Source of the DNA: PALSA-894 sp049698215 | GTDB taxonomy: Bacteria > Pseudomonadota > Alphaproteobacteria > Rhizobiales > Xanthobacteraceae | Direction of reading: 5' to 3' | Assembly (NCBI GenBank): GCA_049698215.1 | Contig: JBAVXH010000161.1 | Span: 1-13,774, forward strand | Length of the DNA stretch: 13,774 nt | Part shown: in pieces, positions 7,202 to 12,987 of the stretch | Numbering within the stretch: the first letter of the stretch is position 1 | How the letters are laid out: each line of letters begins with the position of its first letter | Program-made: the position numbers and the translations under genes | The notes under the pieces: generated by a model | The model's input: only the letters and a program-made list of their open reading frames with translations | What the model was told of the DNA's origin: nothing | Databases searched by the model: none

Positions 7202-8365
7202 CTATGAATCCACGCTCATCCCCTTCACGTACGTCGACGGCCGCAGCTCCTTCACCTGCTGGCGGCGCTTGGCGAGCCAATAGGCCTGCGGCGAGGGAAC
7301 GGACTCGAACTTGGCATCGACGCCGAGCTTTTGCGCGGCGTCCATCGGCCAGTTCGGATTGTAGAGAAGCTCGCGCGCGAGCGCGATCAGGTCGGCGCGA
7401 CCCTCCTGCAAAATCTGCTCGGCCTGATCGCAATGCACGATCAGCCCGACAGCCATGCTCATGATCTCGGCATCGCGGCGCAGCCGCTCCGCATAGGGGA
7501 CCTGATAGCCGTAGCTGACCGGCCCGGCGCTCACCACAGGCGAGCCGCGCATGCCGCCGGACGAGCAGTCGATCACGTCGACGCCCTTCGGCTTGACGAG
7601 CTTCGCCAGCGCGACGCTCTGATCCGGTCCCCAGCCGGCATCGTCCTGCACCGACAGCCGCAGGAACAGCGGCTTTGACGCCGGCCAGTGCGCGCGCACG
7701 CTCTCGACCACCTCGATGGCAAAGCGCATACGGTTTAACTCGCTGCCGCCGTACTCGTCGTTGCGCAGGTTGGAGAACGGCGAGAGGAACTGGTGAATCA
7801 GGTAGCCGTGCGCGCCATGGATATCGAGCACGTCGAAGCCGGCCTCGTGCGCGCGCCGCGCCGCCCGCCCCCAGTGCTCGACCACCTGCGGGATCTCGTC
7901 GCGCGTGAGCATACGCGGCGTCGGGTCGGTGTCGGGCGCATTGATCGCGCTCGACGACACAAGCTCCCAGTCGTCCCAGTCGTCGATCTCTTGGCTTGGC
8001 TTGAGTGGCGCGCCGCCCTCCCACGGGCGGAAGCGTCGCGCCTTGCGGCCCGAATGCCCGAGTTGGATGCCTGGCACGGCATTGTGCTGGCGGATGAAGT
8101 CGACGCAGCGCTTGAGCCCCGGAATGAACGCGTCGTCCCACAGGCCGAGATCGCCGATGGTGCCGCAGCCGCGCCGCTCGACCTTGGTCGACTCCATGAA
8201 CACAAGGCCCGCACCGCCCGCCGCGTAGCGGCCCACGTTCATCAGGTGCCAGTCGGTCGCAAAGCCCTTCACGGCCGAATACTGATGCATCGGTGCGACC
8301 ACGACGCGGTTTTTCAAGGTCACGTCGCGAATGGAAATCGGTTCGAACAGCATCGGGCCGGGCAT
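7202..8365 (-). CDS. NADH:flavin oxidoreductase, Old Yellow Enzyme family (YqjM/xenobiotic reductase type)
   Basis: The 387-residue FMN-dependent TIM barrel begins with LFEPISIRDVTLKNRVVVAPM (6-26). The substrate-anchoring pair is IHGAHGYLIHQFLSP (182-196, His183 and His186), with QLGHSGRKA (101-109), LRLS (235-238) and the C-terminal phosphate-binding ALARELLYNP (328-337). These match the thermophilic-like or YqjM class, which reduces activated C=C bonds using NAD(P)H. In that class the N-terminal motif is usually PMCMYS, with Cys tuning the flavin; here it reads PMHQYS (25-30), so the Cys is replaced by His27. GGAGG (8376-8372) lies 6 bases before ATG 8365. The residue swap may alter redox potential or substrate choice. 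The natural substrate is unknown. Confidence 0.9.
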   Translation of the reverse strand: MPGPMLFEPISIRDVTLKNRVVVAPMHQYSAVKGFATDWHLMNVGRYAAGGAGLVFMESTKVERRGCGTIGDLGLWDDAFIPGLKRCVDFIRQHNAVPGIQLGHSGRKARRFRPWEGGAPLKPSQEIDDWDDWELVSSSAINAPDTDPTPRMLTRDEIPQVVEHWGRAARRAHEAGFDVLDIHGAHGYLIHQFLSPFSNLRNDEYGGSELNRMRFAIEVVESVRAHWPASKPLFLRLSVQDDAGWGPDQSVALAKLVKPKGVDVIDCSSGGMRGSPVVSAGPVSYGYQVPYAERLRRDAEIMSMAVGLIVHCDQAEQILQEGRADLIALARELLYNPNWPMDAAQKLGVDAKFESVPSPQAYWLAKRRQQVKELRPSTYVKGMSVDS

Positions 8366-8397
8366 GCGCGTCCTCCAGAGGGCAGCAGTCTAGTCTA

Positions 8398-8473
8398 AAG
8401 CATGATCCCGAAAAGCATGTCCTCGACCCCGATCGGGGATGGGTACCGGTTCTCGGAAAAGATCATCTCAAAC
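8398..8473. repeat. Dispersed-type intergenic palindromic repeat (GCATGATC...GATCATC...CAAAC)
   Basis: The stretch starts AAGCATGATCCCGAAAAG and ends GGAAAAGATCATCTCAAAC, with complementary outer TGATC/GATCA, a central perfect palindrome CCCCGATCGGGG (8427-8438) and GGTACCGG in the right half. It resembles a short intergenic repeat I remember as common in Bradyrhizobium-like genomes, with an extra inner insertion of about 20 bases. It lies between the divergently transcribed oxidoreductase and hydrolase genes, so it is in or near their promoters. Confidence 0.5.
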
Positions 8474-8546
8474 AAAAAGCTGGAGCCGCGCGGCGGCAAT
8501 TTGGGAGGACTGGCCAAGGCCGGCGCGCCTCGGCCATAGTTCGTGC

Positions 8547-8552
8547 GGGAGA
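8547..8552 (+). promoter_or_regulatory. Ribosome binding site that fixes the hydrolase start
   Basis: GGGAGA ends 5 bases before ATG 8558. It favours this start over the in-frame GTG at 8543, which has no such site before it. Confidence 0.55.
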
Positions 8553-8557
8553 CCCGC

Positions 8558-9739
8558 ATGGACGCTCGGACAAGAGACACCGCCGCAATCGACAGCGCGA
8601 TCGACGCCGCGCTCGCCGACAAGCGCATCGTGGGCGGCGTCGTGCTGGTGATGCAGGACGGCGAGATCGCCTATCGCCGCGCCGCCGGGCTCGCGGATCG
8701 CGAGCGCGCGGTTCCGATGCGCGAGGATGCGGTGTTCCGCCTCGCCTCGCTGACCAAGCCGCTGGTCACGGCGGCTGCGCTGCGCATGGCCGAGCTGGGC
8801 AAGATCGCGCTCGCCGATCCGGTCACGCGTTATCTGCCTGACTTCCGCCCTGCGCTGCCGAACGGCGCGGCGCCGGTGATCACGCTGCGCCATCTGCTCA
8901 CCCACACGGCGGGATTGTCTTACGGCTTCATGCAGCCGCCGGACGGGCCGTACCACCGCGCCGGCGTCTCCGACGGCTTGGCCGAACCCGGCCTCACGAT
9001 GCGCGAGGAACTCGACCGCATCGTGCGCGCGGGACTCGCGTATCGGCCCGGCGGGCGCTGGGCCTATTCGGTCGCGATGGATGTGCTCGGTGCCGCGCTG
9101 GAGGCCGCCGAAGACGCCGACCTCGACGATATCGTGAGAAAATACGTCAGTGCGCCGCTCGGCGCTCACTCTCTGGGCTTCGATCTCACCGACGATCCGC
9201 GCGCGCGGCTTGCCGCGCCCTACGTCGATGGCAGGCCCGAACCTTCGCGCATGCCCGACGAGGGCCAGCGCGTGCCGTTTCCTCCGGGCATTCCGGTGTA
9301 CGAAGGCCTCGCCGGCGTCAGCCTTTCGCCGGCGCGCGTGTTCGACAAGACATCATTCCGCTCGGCCGGCGGCGGCATGATCGGCACGGCGCCCGACATG
9401 CTCAAGTTCGTCGAGACGATCCGCCTCGGCGGCGCGCCAATCCTCAGCCGCGAAAGCGTCGCGGCCATGATGACGGTGCAGACCGGCGACATGCCCATCG
9501 TCAATCGCGGACCCGGCTGGGCCTTCGGTTACGGCGGCTCGATCCTCACCGATCCGGCGGCGGCGCTCTCGCCGCAGTCGCCCGGCACGTTCGGCTGGGG
9601 CGGCGTATGGGGCCATACCTGGTTCATCGACCCGGCGCGGCGCCTGAGCGTCGTGTCACTCAGCAACACCGCGCTCGAAGGCATGATGGGGCGCTACGTA
9701 CGCGATCTGAGGGATGCGATCTGCAGGGTGATGAATTAG
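8558..9739 (+). CDS. Serine hydrolase of the beta-lactamase/class C (family VIII esterase) fold
   Basis: The 393-residue protein has the nucleophile motif SLTK (64-67, SxxK) inside FRLASLTKPLV and the family hallmark LRHLLTHTAGL (110-120). The candidate second catalytic tyrosine is in WAYSV (168-172), where penicillin-binding enzymes have YxN and family VIII esterases commonly have YSx. The KTG-equivalent is HTW within GGVWGHTWFIDP (348-359). This pattern fits a carboxylesterase, D-aminopeptidase or related hydrolase better than a true beta-lactamase. There is no N-terminal signal peptide, so the enzyme should be cytoplasmic, which also argues against antibiotic resistance. It is a single-gene unit, convergent with the cytochrome c gene across a palindromic repeat. 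The substrate is not predictable. Confidence 0.87.
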   Translation: MDARTRDTAAIDSAIDAALADKRIVGGVVLVMQDGEIAYRRAAGLADRERAVPMREDAVFRLASLTKPLVTAAALRMAELGKIALADPVTRYLPDFRPALPNGAAPVITLRHLLTHTAGLSYGFMQPPDGPYHRAGVSDGLAEPGLTMREELDRIVRAGLAYRPGGRWAYSVAMDVLGAALEAAEDADLDDIVRKYVSAPLGAHSLGFDLTDDPRARLAAPYVDGRPEPSRMPDEGQRVPFPPGIPVYEGLAGVSLSPARVFDKTSFRSAGGGMIGTAPDMLKFVETIRLGGAPILSRESVAAMMTVQTGDMPIVNRGPGWAFGYGGSILTDPAAALSPQSPGTFGWGGVWGHTWFIDPARRLSVVSLSNTALEGMMGRYVRDLRDAICRVMN

Positions 9740-9746
9740 AGGTCTG

Positions 9747-9836
9747 CGTCATGGCCGGGCTTGTCCCGGCCATCCACGTCTTTGATCGCATCCCTGAAGA
9801 AAGACGTGGATGCCCGGCACAAGGCCGGGCATGACG
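9747..9836. repeat. Complex palindromic repeat forming a three-way or cruciform structure
   Basis: Outer arms CGTCAT (9747-9752) and ATGACG (9831-9836) enclose hairpin ATGGCCGGG/CCCGGCCAT (9751-9773), a 12-bp stem ATCCACGTCTTT/AAAGACGTGGAT (9772-9783 with 9800-9811) and hairpin ATGCCCGGC/GCCGGGCAT (9810-9832). It lies 7 bases after the hydrolase stop and 8 bases from the cytochrome c stop, so it probably ends both convergent transcripts. The type resembles dispersed repeats of Bradyrhizobium-like genomes; a half-version occurs at 12384-12405. Confidence 0.8.
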
Positions 9837-9844
9837 AAGAGGAG

Positions 9845-10348
9845 TTACTGCACCCACGTCTTGAAATCCTCTTCCTTCACGTCGGGCAGCTTCTTCAAAA
9901 ACGCCACCACCGACCAGATTTCCTGATCCTCCATGCCGGTCGCGCCGAAGCTCGGCATGCCGGTCATGTTGATGCCGTTCTTCACCACCCAGAACAGATG
10001 GCGCGGCTCGCGTTCCTTGACAATCTTGGTGAGGTCGGGCGGATCGGGCCGCAGCCCTTCGGAGAATTTCTGCCATTCGACGCCCGGGCCGCCGTGGCAA
10101 TTGGTGCAGCCGCGGGCGGAGTAGGCCTTGGCACCGGCCTGCACCTTGTCTTGCGAGTCGTAGCCCGCGGGCGGCCGGTCGGTGGCATAGCGGTCGACCG
10201 CGGCCGCGCGCACCTTGATCAGCGCCCACGAGACCGGCGCAGGCTCCGGATTGGTGGCGGCCACGTTGAAGAAGCCGCCGAAGAAAAACACCGCTGCCGC
10301 AACGGCAACGAGGATCGCGAGAAACCCGATGAATGCCAGCAAACGCAT
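9845..10348 (-). CDS. Membrane-anchored class I cytochrome c
   Basis: The 167-residue protein has an N-terminal hydrophobic segment (about 3-24, LLAFIGFLAILVAVAAAVFF) that serves as an uncleaved anchor or signal, followed by a periplasmic domain. Haem c attaches at CTNCH (81-85), and the sixth ligand is probably Met131 in TGMPSFG (129-135). The C-terminal helix EIWSVVAFLKKLP (143-155) is the usual cytochrome c ending. It should carry single electrons in the periplasm. The partner oxidase or dehydrogenase is not in view. GGAGG (10358-10354) lies 5 bases before ATG 10348, which is preferred over the in-frame start at 10372. The upstream region contains the CTAG hairpin array, so that array lies between this gene's start and the HlyU-like gene. 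Confidence 0.88.
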   Translation of the reverse strand: MRLLAFIGFLAILVAVAAAVFFFGGFFNVAATNPEPAPVSWALIKVRAAAVDRYATDRPPAGYDSQDKVQAGAKAYSARGCTNCHGGPGVEWQKFSEGLRPDPPDLTKIVKEREPRHLFWVVKNGINMTGMPSFGATGMEDQEIWSVVAFLKKLPDVKEEDFKTWVQ

Positions 10349-10353
10349 GAGAG

Positions 10354-10358
10354 CCTCC
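10354..10358 (-). promoter_or_regulatory. Ribosome binding site that fixes the cytochrome c start
   Basis: GGAGG on the minus strand with a 5-base gap to ATG 10348. Starting here places the hydrophobic anchor directly at the N-terminus, as expected of an exported cytochrome. Confidence 0.7.
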
Positions 10359-10420
10359 GGCCTTTGCGACAATCAGGAACAACGTGTGAAGGCCCTGCCC
10401 GGTTTCAGCCTTGCTTCAAG

Positions 10421-10496
10421 CTAGTGTCCCGATTCCGAAGTTCGTCTCATCGAGCAGCACCCTCATATGCGAACTTCGGAATCGAAAGGACACTAG
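10421..10496. repeat. CTAG hairpin 1 of the array
   Basis: The left arm (10421-10444) starts CTAGTGTCC and continues CGATTCCGAAGTTCG. The right arm (10470-10496) is its exact complement except for 3 extra bases (AAA, or TTT on the other strand) after the ninth pair from the end. The stem has 24 pairs and the loop is 10445-10469. Confidence 0.9.
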
Positions 10497-10509
10497 CTAT
10501 TTATTGATT

Positions 10510-10587
10510 CTAGTGTGGCTTAGGTTCAGAAGTCCGCATTGTGGACTCGCCGCAAATCTGTTGCGGACTTCTGAACCGCCACACTAG
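10510..10587. repeat. CTAG hairpin 2 of the array
   Basis: The left arm (10510-10538) reads CTAGTGTGGC, then an unpaired TTA, then GGTTCAGAAGTCCGCA. The right arm (10562-10587) is its perfect complement without the TTA. The stem has 26 pairs and the loop is 10539-10561. An alternative small stem CCGCAA/TTGCGG (10550-10555 with 10561-10566) competes at the loop. Confidence 0.9.
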
Positions 10588-10662
10588 TGGAGCGGATTTG
10601 ACATTCGCTACCCCCCAGCCACGGGCTCGCGAAGCGAATTGTCAAATCCAAAGCTCCACTAG
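10584..10662. repeat. CTAG hairpin 3 of the array
   Basis: The left arm (10584-10608) reads CTAGTGGAGC then GGATTTGACATTCGC. The right arm (10634-10662) is the complement with 3 extra bases after the tenth pair and one further single-base bulge. The stem has 25 pairs and the loop is 10609-10633. The first four bases are also the last four of hairpin 2. Confidence 0.9.
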
Positions 10663-10675
10663 CACGTAATACTTG

Positions 10676-10751
10676 CTAGTGGTCCTTTGATTCTAACATT
10701 CGCAAGAGAGCCCGCCGCACAGGGATGCGAATGTTAGAATCGGACCACTAG
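10676..10751. repeat. CTAG hairpin 4 of the array
   Basis: The left arm (10676-10704) reads CTAGTGGTCC, then an unpaired TTT, then GATTCTAACATTCGCA. The right arm (10726-10751) is its perfect complement without the TTT. The stem has 26 pairs and the loop is 10705-10725. The terminal CTAG (10748-10751) contains the minus-strand TAG stop codon of the HlyU-like gene. Confidence 0.9.
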
Positions 10752-11029
10752 CCGAACATCCGGTCGCCCTGCTGGTCGACGATCTGGCGCGCCTTGCTGA
10801 GCGAGAACTCGACCGCGTCGTCGTAGGATGCATGGCGGTCGGCGCGAATGAACTTGTGCTCCTTGGTGACGCCGCCGAGATCCTTCGTGATCACGCCCGC
10901 GGTCTGATACTGCCCCTCCGACTTGTAGGGCGCGGCGCGGATGGTGAAGCCGTTGTATTCGACCGGCGTGCTCGCCTTGGCCTCGCTCTCGGACGAACCG
11001 CCCCCGAACAGGGATTTCCAGAAGGACAT
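10748..11029 (-). CDS. HlyU-family small protein
   Basis: The 93-residue protein matches the HlyU family (PF10115) as found in Hyphomicrobiales: a short MSFWKSLFGGG start, a Ser/Glu/Ala-rich linker (11-22), then EYNGFTIRAAP (24-34), GQYQTAGVI (39-47) and the conserved end FIRADRHASYDDAVEFSLSKARQIVDQQGDRMF (60-92). HlyU of Vibrio is a transcription regulator from a different, winged-helix family, so the name should not be read as proof of DNA binding here. GGAGG (11041-11037) lies 7 bases before the ATG. The gene lies 82 bases downstream of the second LLM gene with a palindromic repeat between. Its TAG stop coincides with the end of hairpin 4, suggesting an element inserted at a CTAG formed by the last Gly codon and the stop. 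Confidence 0.8.
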   Translation of the reverse strand: MSFWKSLFGGGSSESEAKASTPVEYNGFTIRAAPYKSEGQYQTAGVITKDLGGVTKEHKFIRADRHASYDDAVEFSLSKARQIVDQQGDRMFG

Positions 11030-11041
11030 CGTGGCTCCTCC

Positions 11042-11115
11042 GTAGCCCGCATGGAGCGTAGCGGAATGCGGGGTCCAATATAACCCGGATTTCGCGGGGG
11101 CTGCATCCGGGCTAC
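11042..11115. repeat. Two-hairpin REP-like repeat overlapping a stop codon
   Basis: Outer arms GTAGCCCG (11042-11049) and CGGGCTAC (11108-11115) pair. Inside are CCCGCAT/ATGCGGG (11046-11072) and CCCGGAT/ATCCGGG (11084-11111), so outer and inner pairings compete. This is the GTAGCCCGGATG-type repeat widespread in Hyphomicrobiales. Its right end supplies the TAG stop of the LLM gene at 11114-11112, and its left end abuts the HlyU-like ribosome binding site. Confidence 0.75.
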
Positions 11116-12326
11116 GCAGGAATCGCCCCCTCCATCGCGGGTATCCGCGAGACCTGATGCGCCTGCAGCTTCGGCAGCACCTCGCGGCCGAAACGGCGCA
11201 CTTGCTCCTTGAACAGATCGTTCGGCATCGCGCCGAAGTTCACATTGATCAGGAGCTTATTCGCGCCGACCGCCTCGGCCTGCTCGATCAACCGCTCGGT
11301 GACTTCCCTGGCGTTGCCGAACGCCAGTTCGCCGCTCGCGACCTTGGCCTCGACGTCCGGGCGGTTGAGCGCACGCGCCTTCTCGCGGTCGATCACGGCT
11401 TCACTCGCGTTCTCGGGCCGCACGTAATCATAGGACGAGGATTTCACATACCCGGCGGCGACAGGGTTCGCCTTCTGACCCGGCGGATTGCCGCCATGAT
11501 GCCAGAGCACGTTGTTGAAATAGAGAAAGTACGGCCCGTATTCGTCGACCGCCTTCGCGCCGCTGTCCGCGACCCAGGCTTCCGTCATCATGCAAATCTG
11601 GTCCGGCGAGATGCGATGGCCGCTCTCGGAAAGCTTCTTGCCGAAATAGGCGATCATGTCCTGCACCACGCCGCGATGCGGATGATGGATCGCGGCGCCG
11701 AAATTGCCCGCGGCCGCGCACTCGATCGTTTCCTTCGAGCCGGTGAAGGGAATCCACACCGGCGGATGCGGCCGCTGATAGGGCCGCGGCCAGATCGCGA
11801 TATCCTTGTACTTCCAGTACTTGCCCTCGTGCGTGAACGTGTTCTCTTGCCAGGCGCGCAGGATCACCGCGAGCGCCTCGTCGAAGCGGGCGCGCGACTC
11901 CGCCATCGGCACGTCGTAGACCTTGTATTCGCGCGGCACCCCGCGCGCGAAGCCCGCCATGATGCGGCCGCGCGAGATGCAGTCCGCCATCGCTAGCTCC
12001 TCGGCGATGCGCAGTGGATTGTGCAGCGGCAGCAGATTGCCGAGGATGAAGAACTTGAGTCTCTTGGTGCGCTGCGCCCCGGCCACCGCCATCATGTTGG
12101 GCGAGTTCATCAGCCCGTGCGGCGTGGTGTGGTGCTCGTTGAGGCCAACGCCGTCGTAGCCGAGCTTGTCCATCTCCTCCCACACGGCGAGATGCTGCTC
12201 GTAAGAGCGCGCCGCGACCTCCGGATCGAAATACGAGCCCGGCAGCGGGAACGGCATGTGACGGCTGGCCTTGAACTCGTCGAAGTGACGATCAAACGGC
12301 AGCAGGTCGAAGAGGAAGATTTGCAT
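11112..12326 (-). CDS. LLM class flavin-dependent oxidoreductase (bacterial luciferase-like), copy 2
   Basis: The 404-residue protein is a second luciferase-like TIM barrel. It shows an initial strand MQIFLFDLLPF, GVGLNEHHTTPHGLMNSP (59-76), NPLRIAEELAMADCISRGRI (103-122) and MAGFARGVPREY (123-134). The EHH and LAEExAMAD-type blocks align with copy 1, but the two proteins differ widely, so they are not a recent duplication. It should catalyse an FMNH2- or F420H2-dependent oxidation of an unknown small molecule. The first Met is preferred because it begins the barrel's first strand, although no clear Shine-Dalgarno precedes it. The stop lies inside the REP-like repeat. It could share a transcript with the thioesterase upstream, but a hairpin lies in the 130-base gap. 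Confidence 0.88.
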   Translation of the reverse strand: MQIFLFDLLPFDRHFDEFKASRHMPFPLPGSYFDPEVAARSYEQHLAVWEEMDKLGYDGVGLNEHHTTPHGLMNSPNMMAVAGAQRTKRLKFFILGNLLPLHNPLRIAEELAMADCISRGRIMAGFARGVPREYKVYDVPMAESRARFDEALAVILRAWQENTFTHEGKYWKYKDIAIWPRPYQRPHPPVWIPFTGSKETIECAAAGNFGAAIHHPHRGVVQDMIAYFGKKLSESGHRISPDQICMMTEAWVADSGAKAVDEYGPYFLYFNNVLWHHGGNPPGQKANPVAAGYVKSSSYDYVRPENASEAVIDREKARALNRPDVEAKVASGELAFGNAREVTERLIEQAEAVGANKLLINVNFGAMPNDLFKEQVRRFGREVLPKLQAHQVSRIPAMEGAIPA

Positions 12327-12383
12327 GGCGGGTTCATCTTGGGCCAGGCGCGGCGTGGGAAACAGGCACGCTAGAATGAAGGA

Positions 12384-12405
12384 CGCCCGGCACGAAGGCC
12401 GGGCG
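12384..12405. repeat. GC-rich hairpin, half-copy of the palindromic repeat
   Basis: CGCCCGGC and GCCGGGCG form a perfect 8-bp stem with loop ACGAAG. No T-tract follows on either strand, so it is a weak terminator at best. Its sequence matches one arm of the larger repeat at 9747-9836. It lies between the thioesterase stop (12457) and the second LLM start (12326). Confidence 0.65.
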
Positions 12406-12456
12406 CGGTCAGGTTAGGGGGCAACCGAGCGCGGATCAATCGACCTCTCTATTCCG

Positions 12457-12867
12457 CTACCTCGGGATCGGTCTTGGCCGCCCGTCATCGCCGATCGCCA
12501 CGAAGGTGAATGTCGCGTCGGTGACCTTTTCGTGCACGCTGACGCGGAAGCGCCGCGCCCAGGCCTCGACATGCACCTTCATCGAGGTGCGCCCGATGCT
12601 CTCGACCTCGGTGTAGACCTCCAGCACGTCGCCCACCCGCACCGGGCGGATGAAGGTCATTGCGTCAAGCGCGATCGTCACCACGCGCCCTTGCGCGCGC
12701 TCGACCGCCGCAATGCCGCCCGCCTGGTCCATGCGCGAGAGCACCCAGCCGCCGAAGATGTCGCCGTTCGCGTTGGTGTCGGCGGGCATCGCGGACACCC
12801 GCACCGTGAGCACGCCGCGCGGCTCGGCACTTTCGCTCCGACGGGCCTCGCGCGCGGTTTCGGTCAT
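12457..12867 (-). CDS. YciA-type hotdog acyl-CoA thioesterase
   Basis: The 136-residue protein has the hallmark block DTNANGDIFGGWVLSRMDQAGGI (30-52) of YciA-like thioesterases, with the catalytic-type Asn/Asp and Gly residues, followed by FIRPVRVGDVLEVYTEV (72-88) and a strand-rich end. Such enzymes form hexamers of hotdog folds and hydrolyse acyl-CoA to free acid and CoA in the cytoplasm, often with broad chain-length range and CoA feedback. Length is as usual for the family. GGGAGG lies 4-5 bases before ATG 12867. It is divergent from the small gene at 12988. Confidence 0.9.
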   Translation of the reverse strand: MTETAREARRSESAEPRGVLTVRVSAMPADTNANGDIFGGWVLSRMDQAGGIAAVERAQGRVVTIALDAMTFIRPVRVGDVLEVYTEVESIGRTSMKVHVEAWARRFRVSVHEKVTDATFTFVAIGDDGRPRPIPR

Positions 12868-12987
12868 GATGCCTCCCGGCGTTAGTGATGCCTTGCGAAA
12901 AACCGGATGGCAATGCTTGCAATCCGCGAGCGTGGCGCTAGTTTGCGCGCCGCGCGGGCGGCTTTCTGAGGTAAGGGAACAAGAACC
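12868..12987. promoter_or_regulatory. Divergent promoter region, thioesterase (-) and small protein (+)
   Basis: The 120 bases between two divergent starts must hold both promoters. I cannot place boxes with confidence. AAGGGA (12973-12978) is a reasonable ribosome binding site for ATG 12988. Confidence 0.4.

Larger units (their letters stand above)
10421..10751. repeat. Array of four CTAG-bounded hairpins in two inverted pairs
   Basis: This block fills most of the 399-base gap between the cytochrome c start and the HlyU-like stop. It has no open reading frame of note. Pair A spans 10421-10587 (167 bp) and pair B 10584-10751 (168 bp); they share one CTAG at 10584-10587. In each pair two hairpins flank a 13-base spacer (10497-10509 and 10663-10675). 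In all four, the spacer-side arm carries 3 extra bases (TTT or TTA) about 10 nt from the CTAG end. Arms of pair A share CTAGTGT and GAAGT; arms of pair B share CTAGTGG and ACATTCGC, so hairpins are more alike within a pair than between pairs. The layout resembles REPIN doublets or non-autonomous MITEs inserted at CTAG. No transposase is in the window. Confidence 0.85.

Noticed and set aside
8558..9739. Antibiotic-resistance beta-lactamase
   Set aside because: There is no signal peptide, and YSV and HTW replace YxN and KTG; an esterase-type hydrolase is more likely.
10421..10751. CRISPR array reading of the hairpin cluster
   Set aside because: Repeats are not identical, spacers are only 13 nt where present, and no cas gene is nearby.
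4256..12326. The two LLM genes and the OYE gene as a catabolic cluster
   Set aside because: They are on differing strands, separated by unrelated genes and repeats, and no transporter or pathway regulator is seen.
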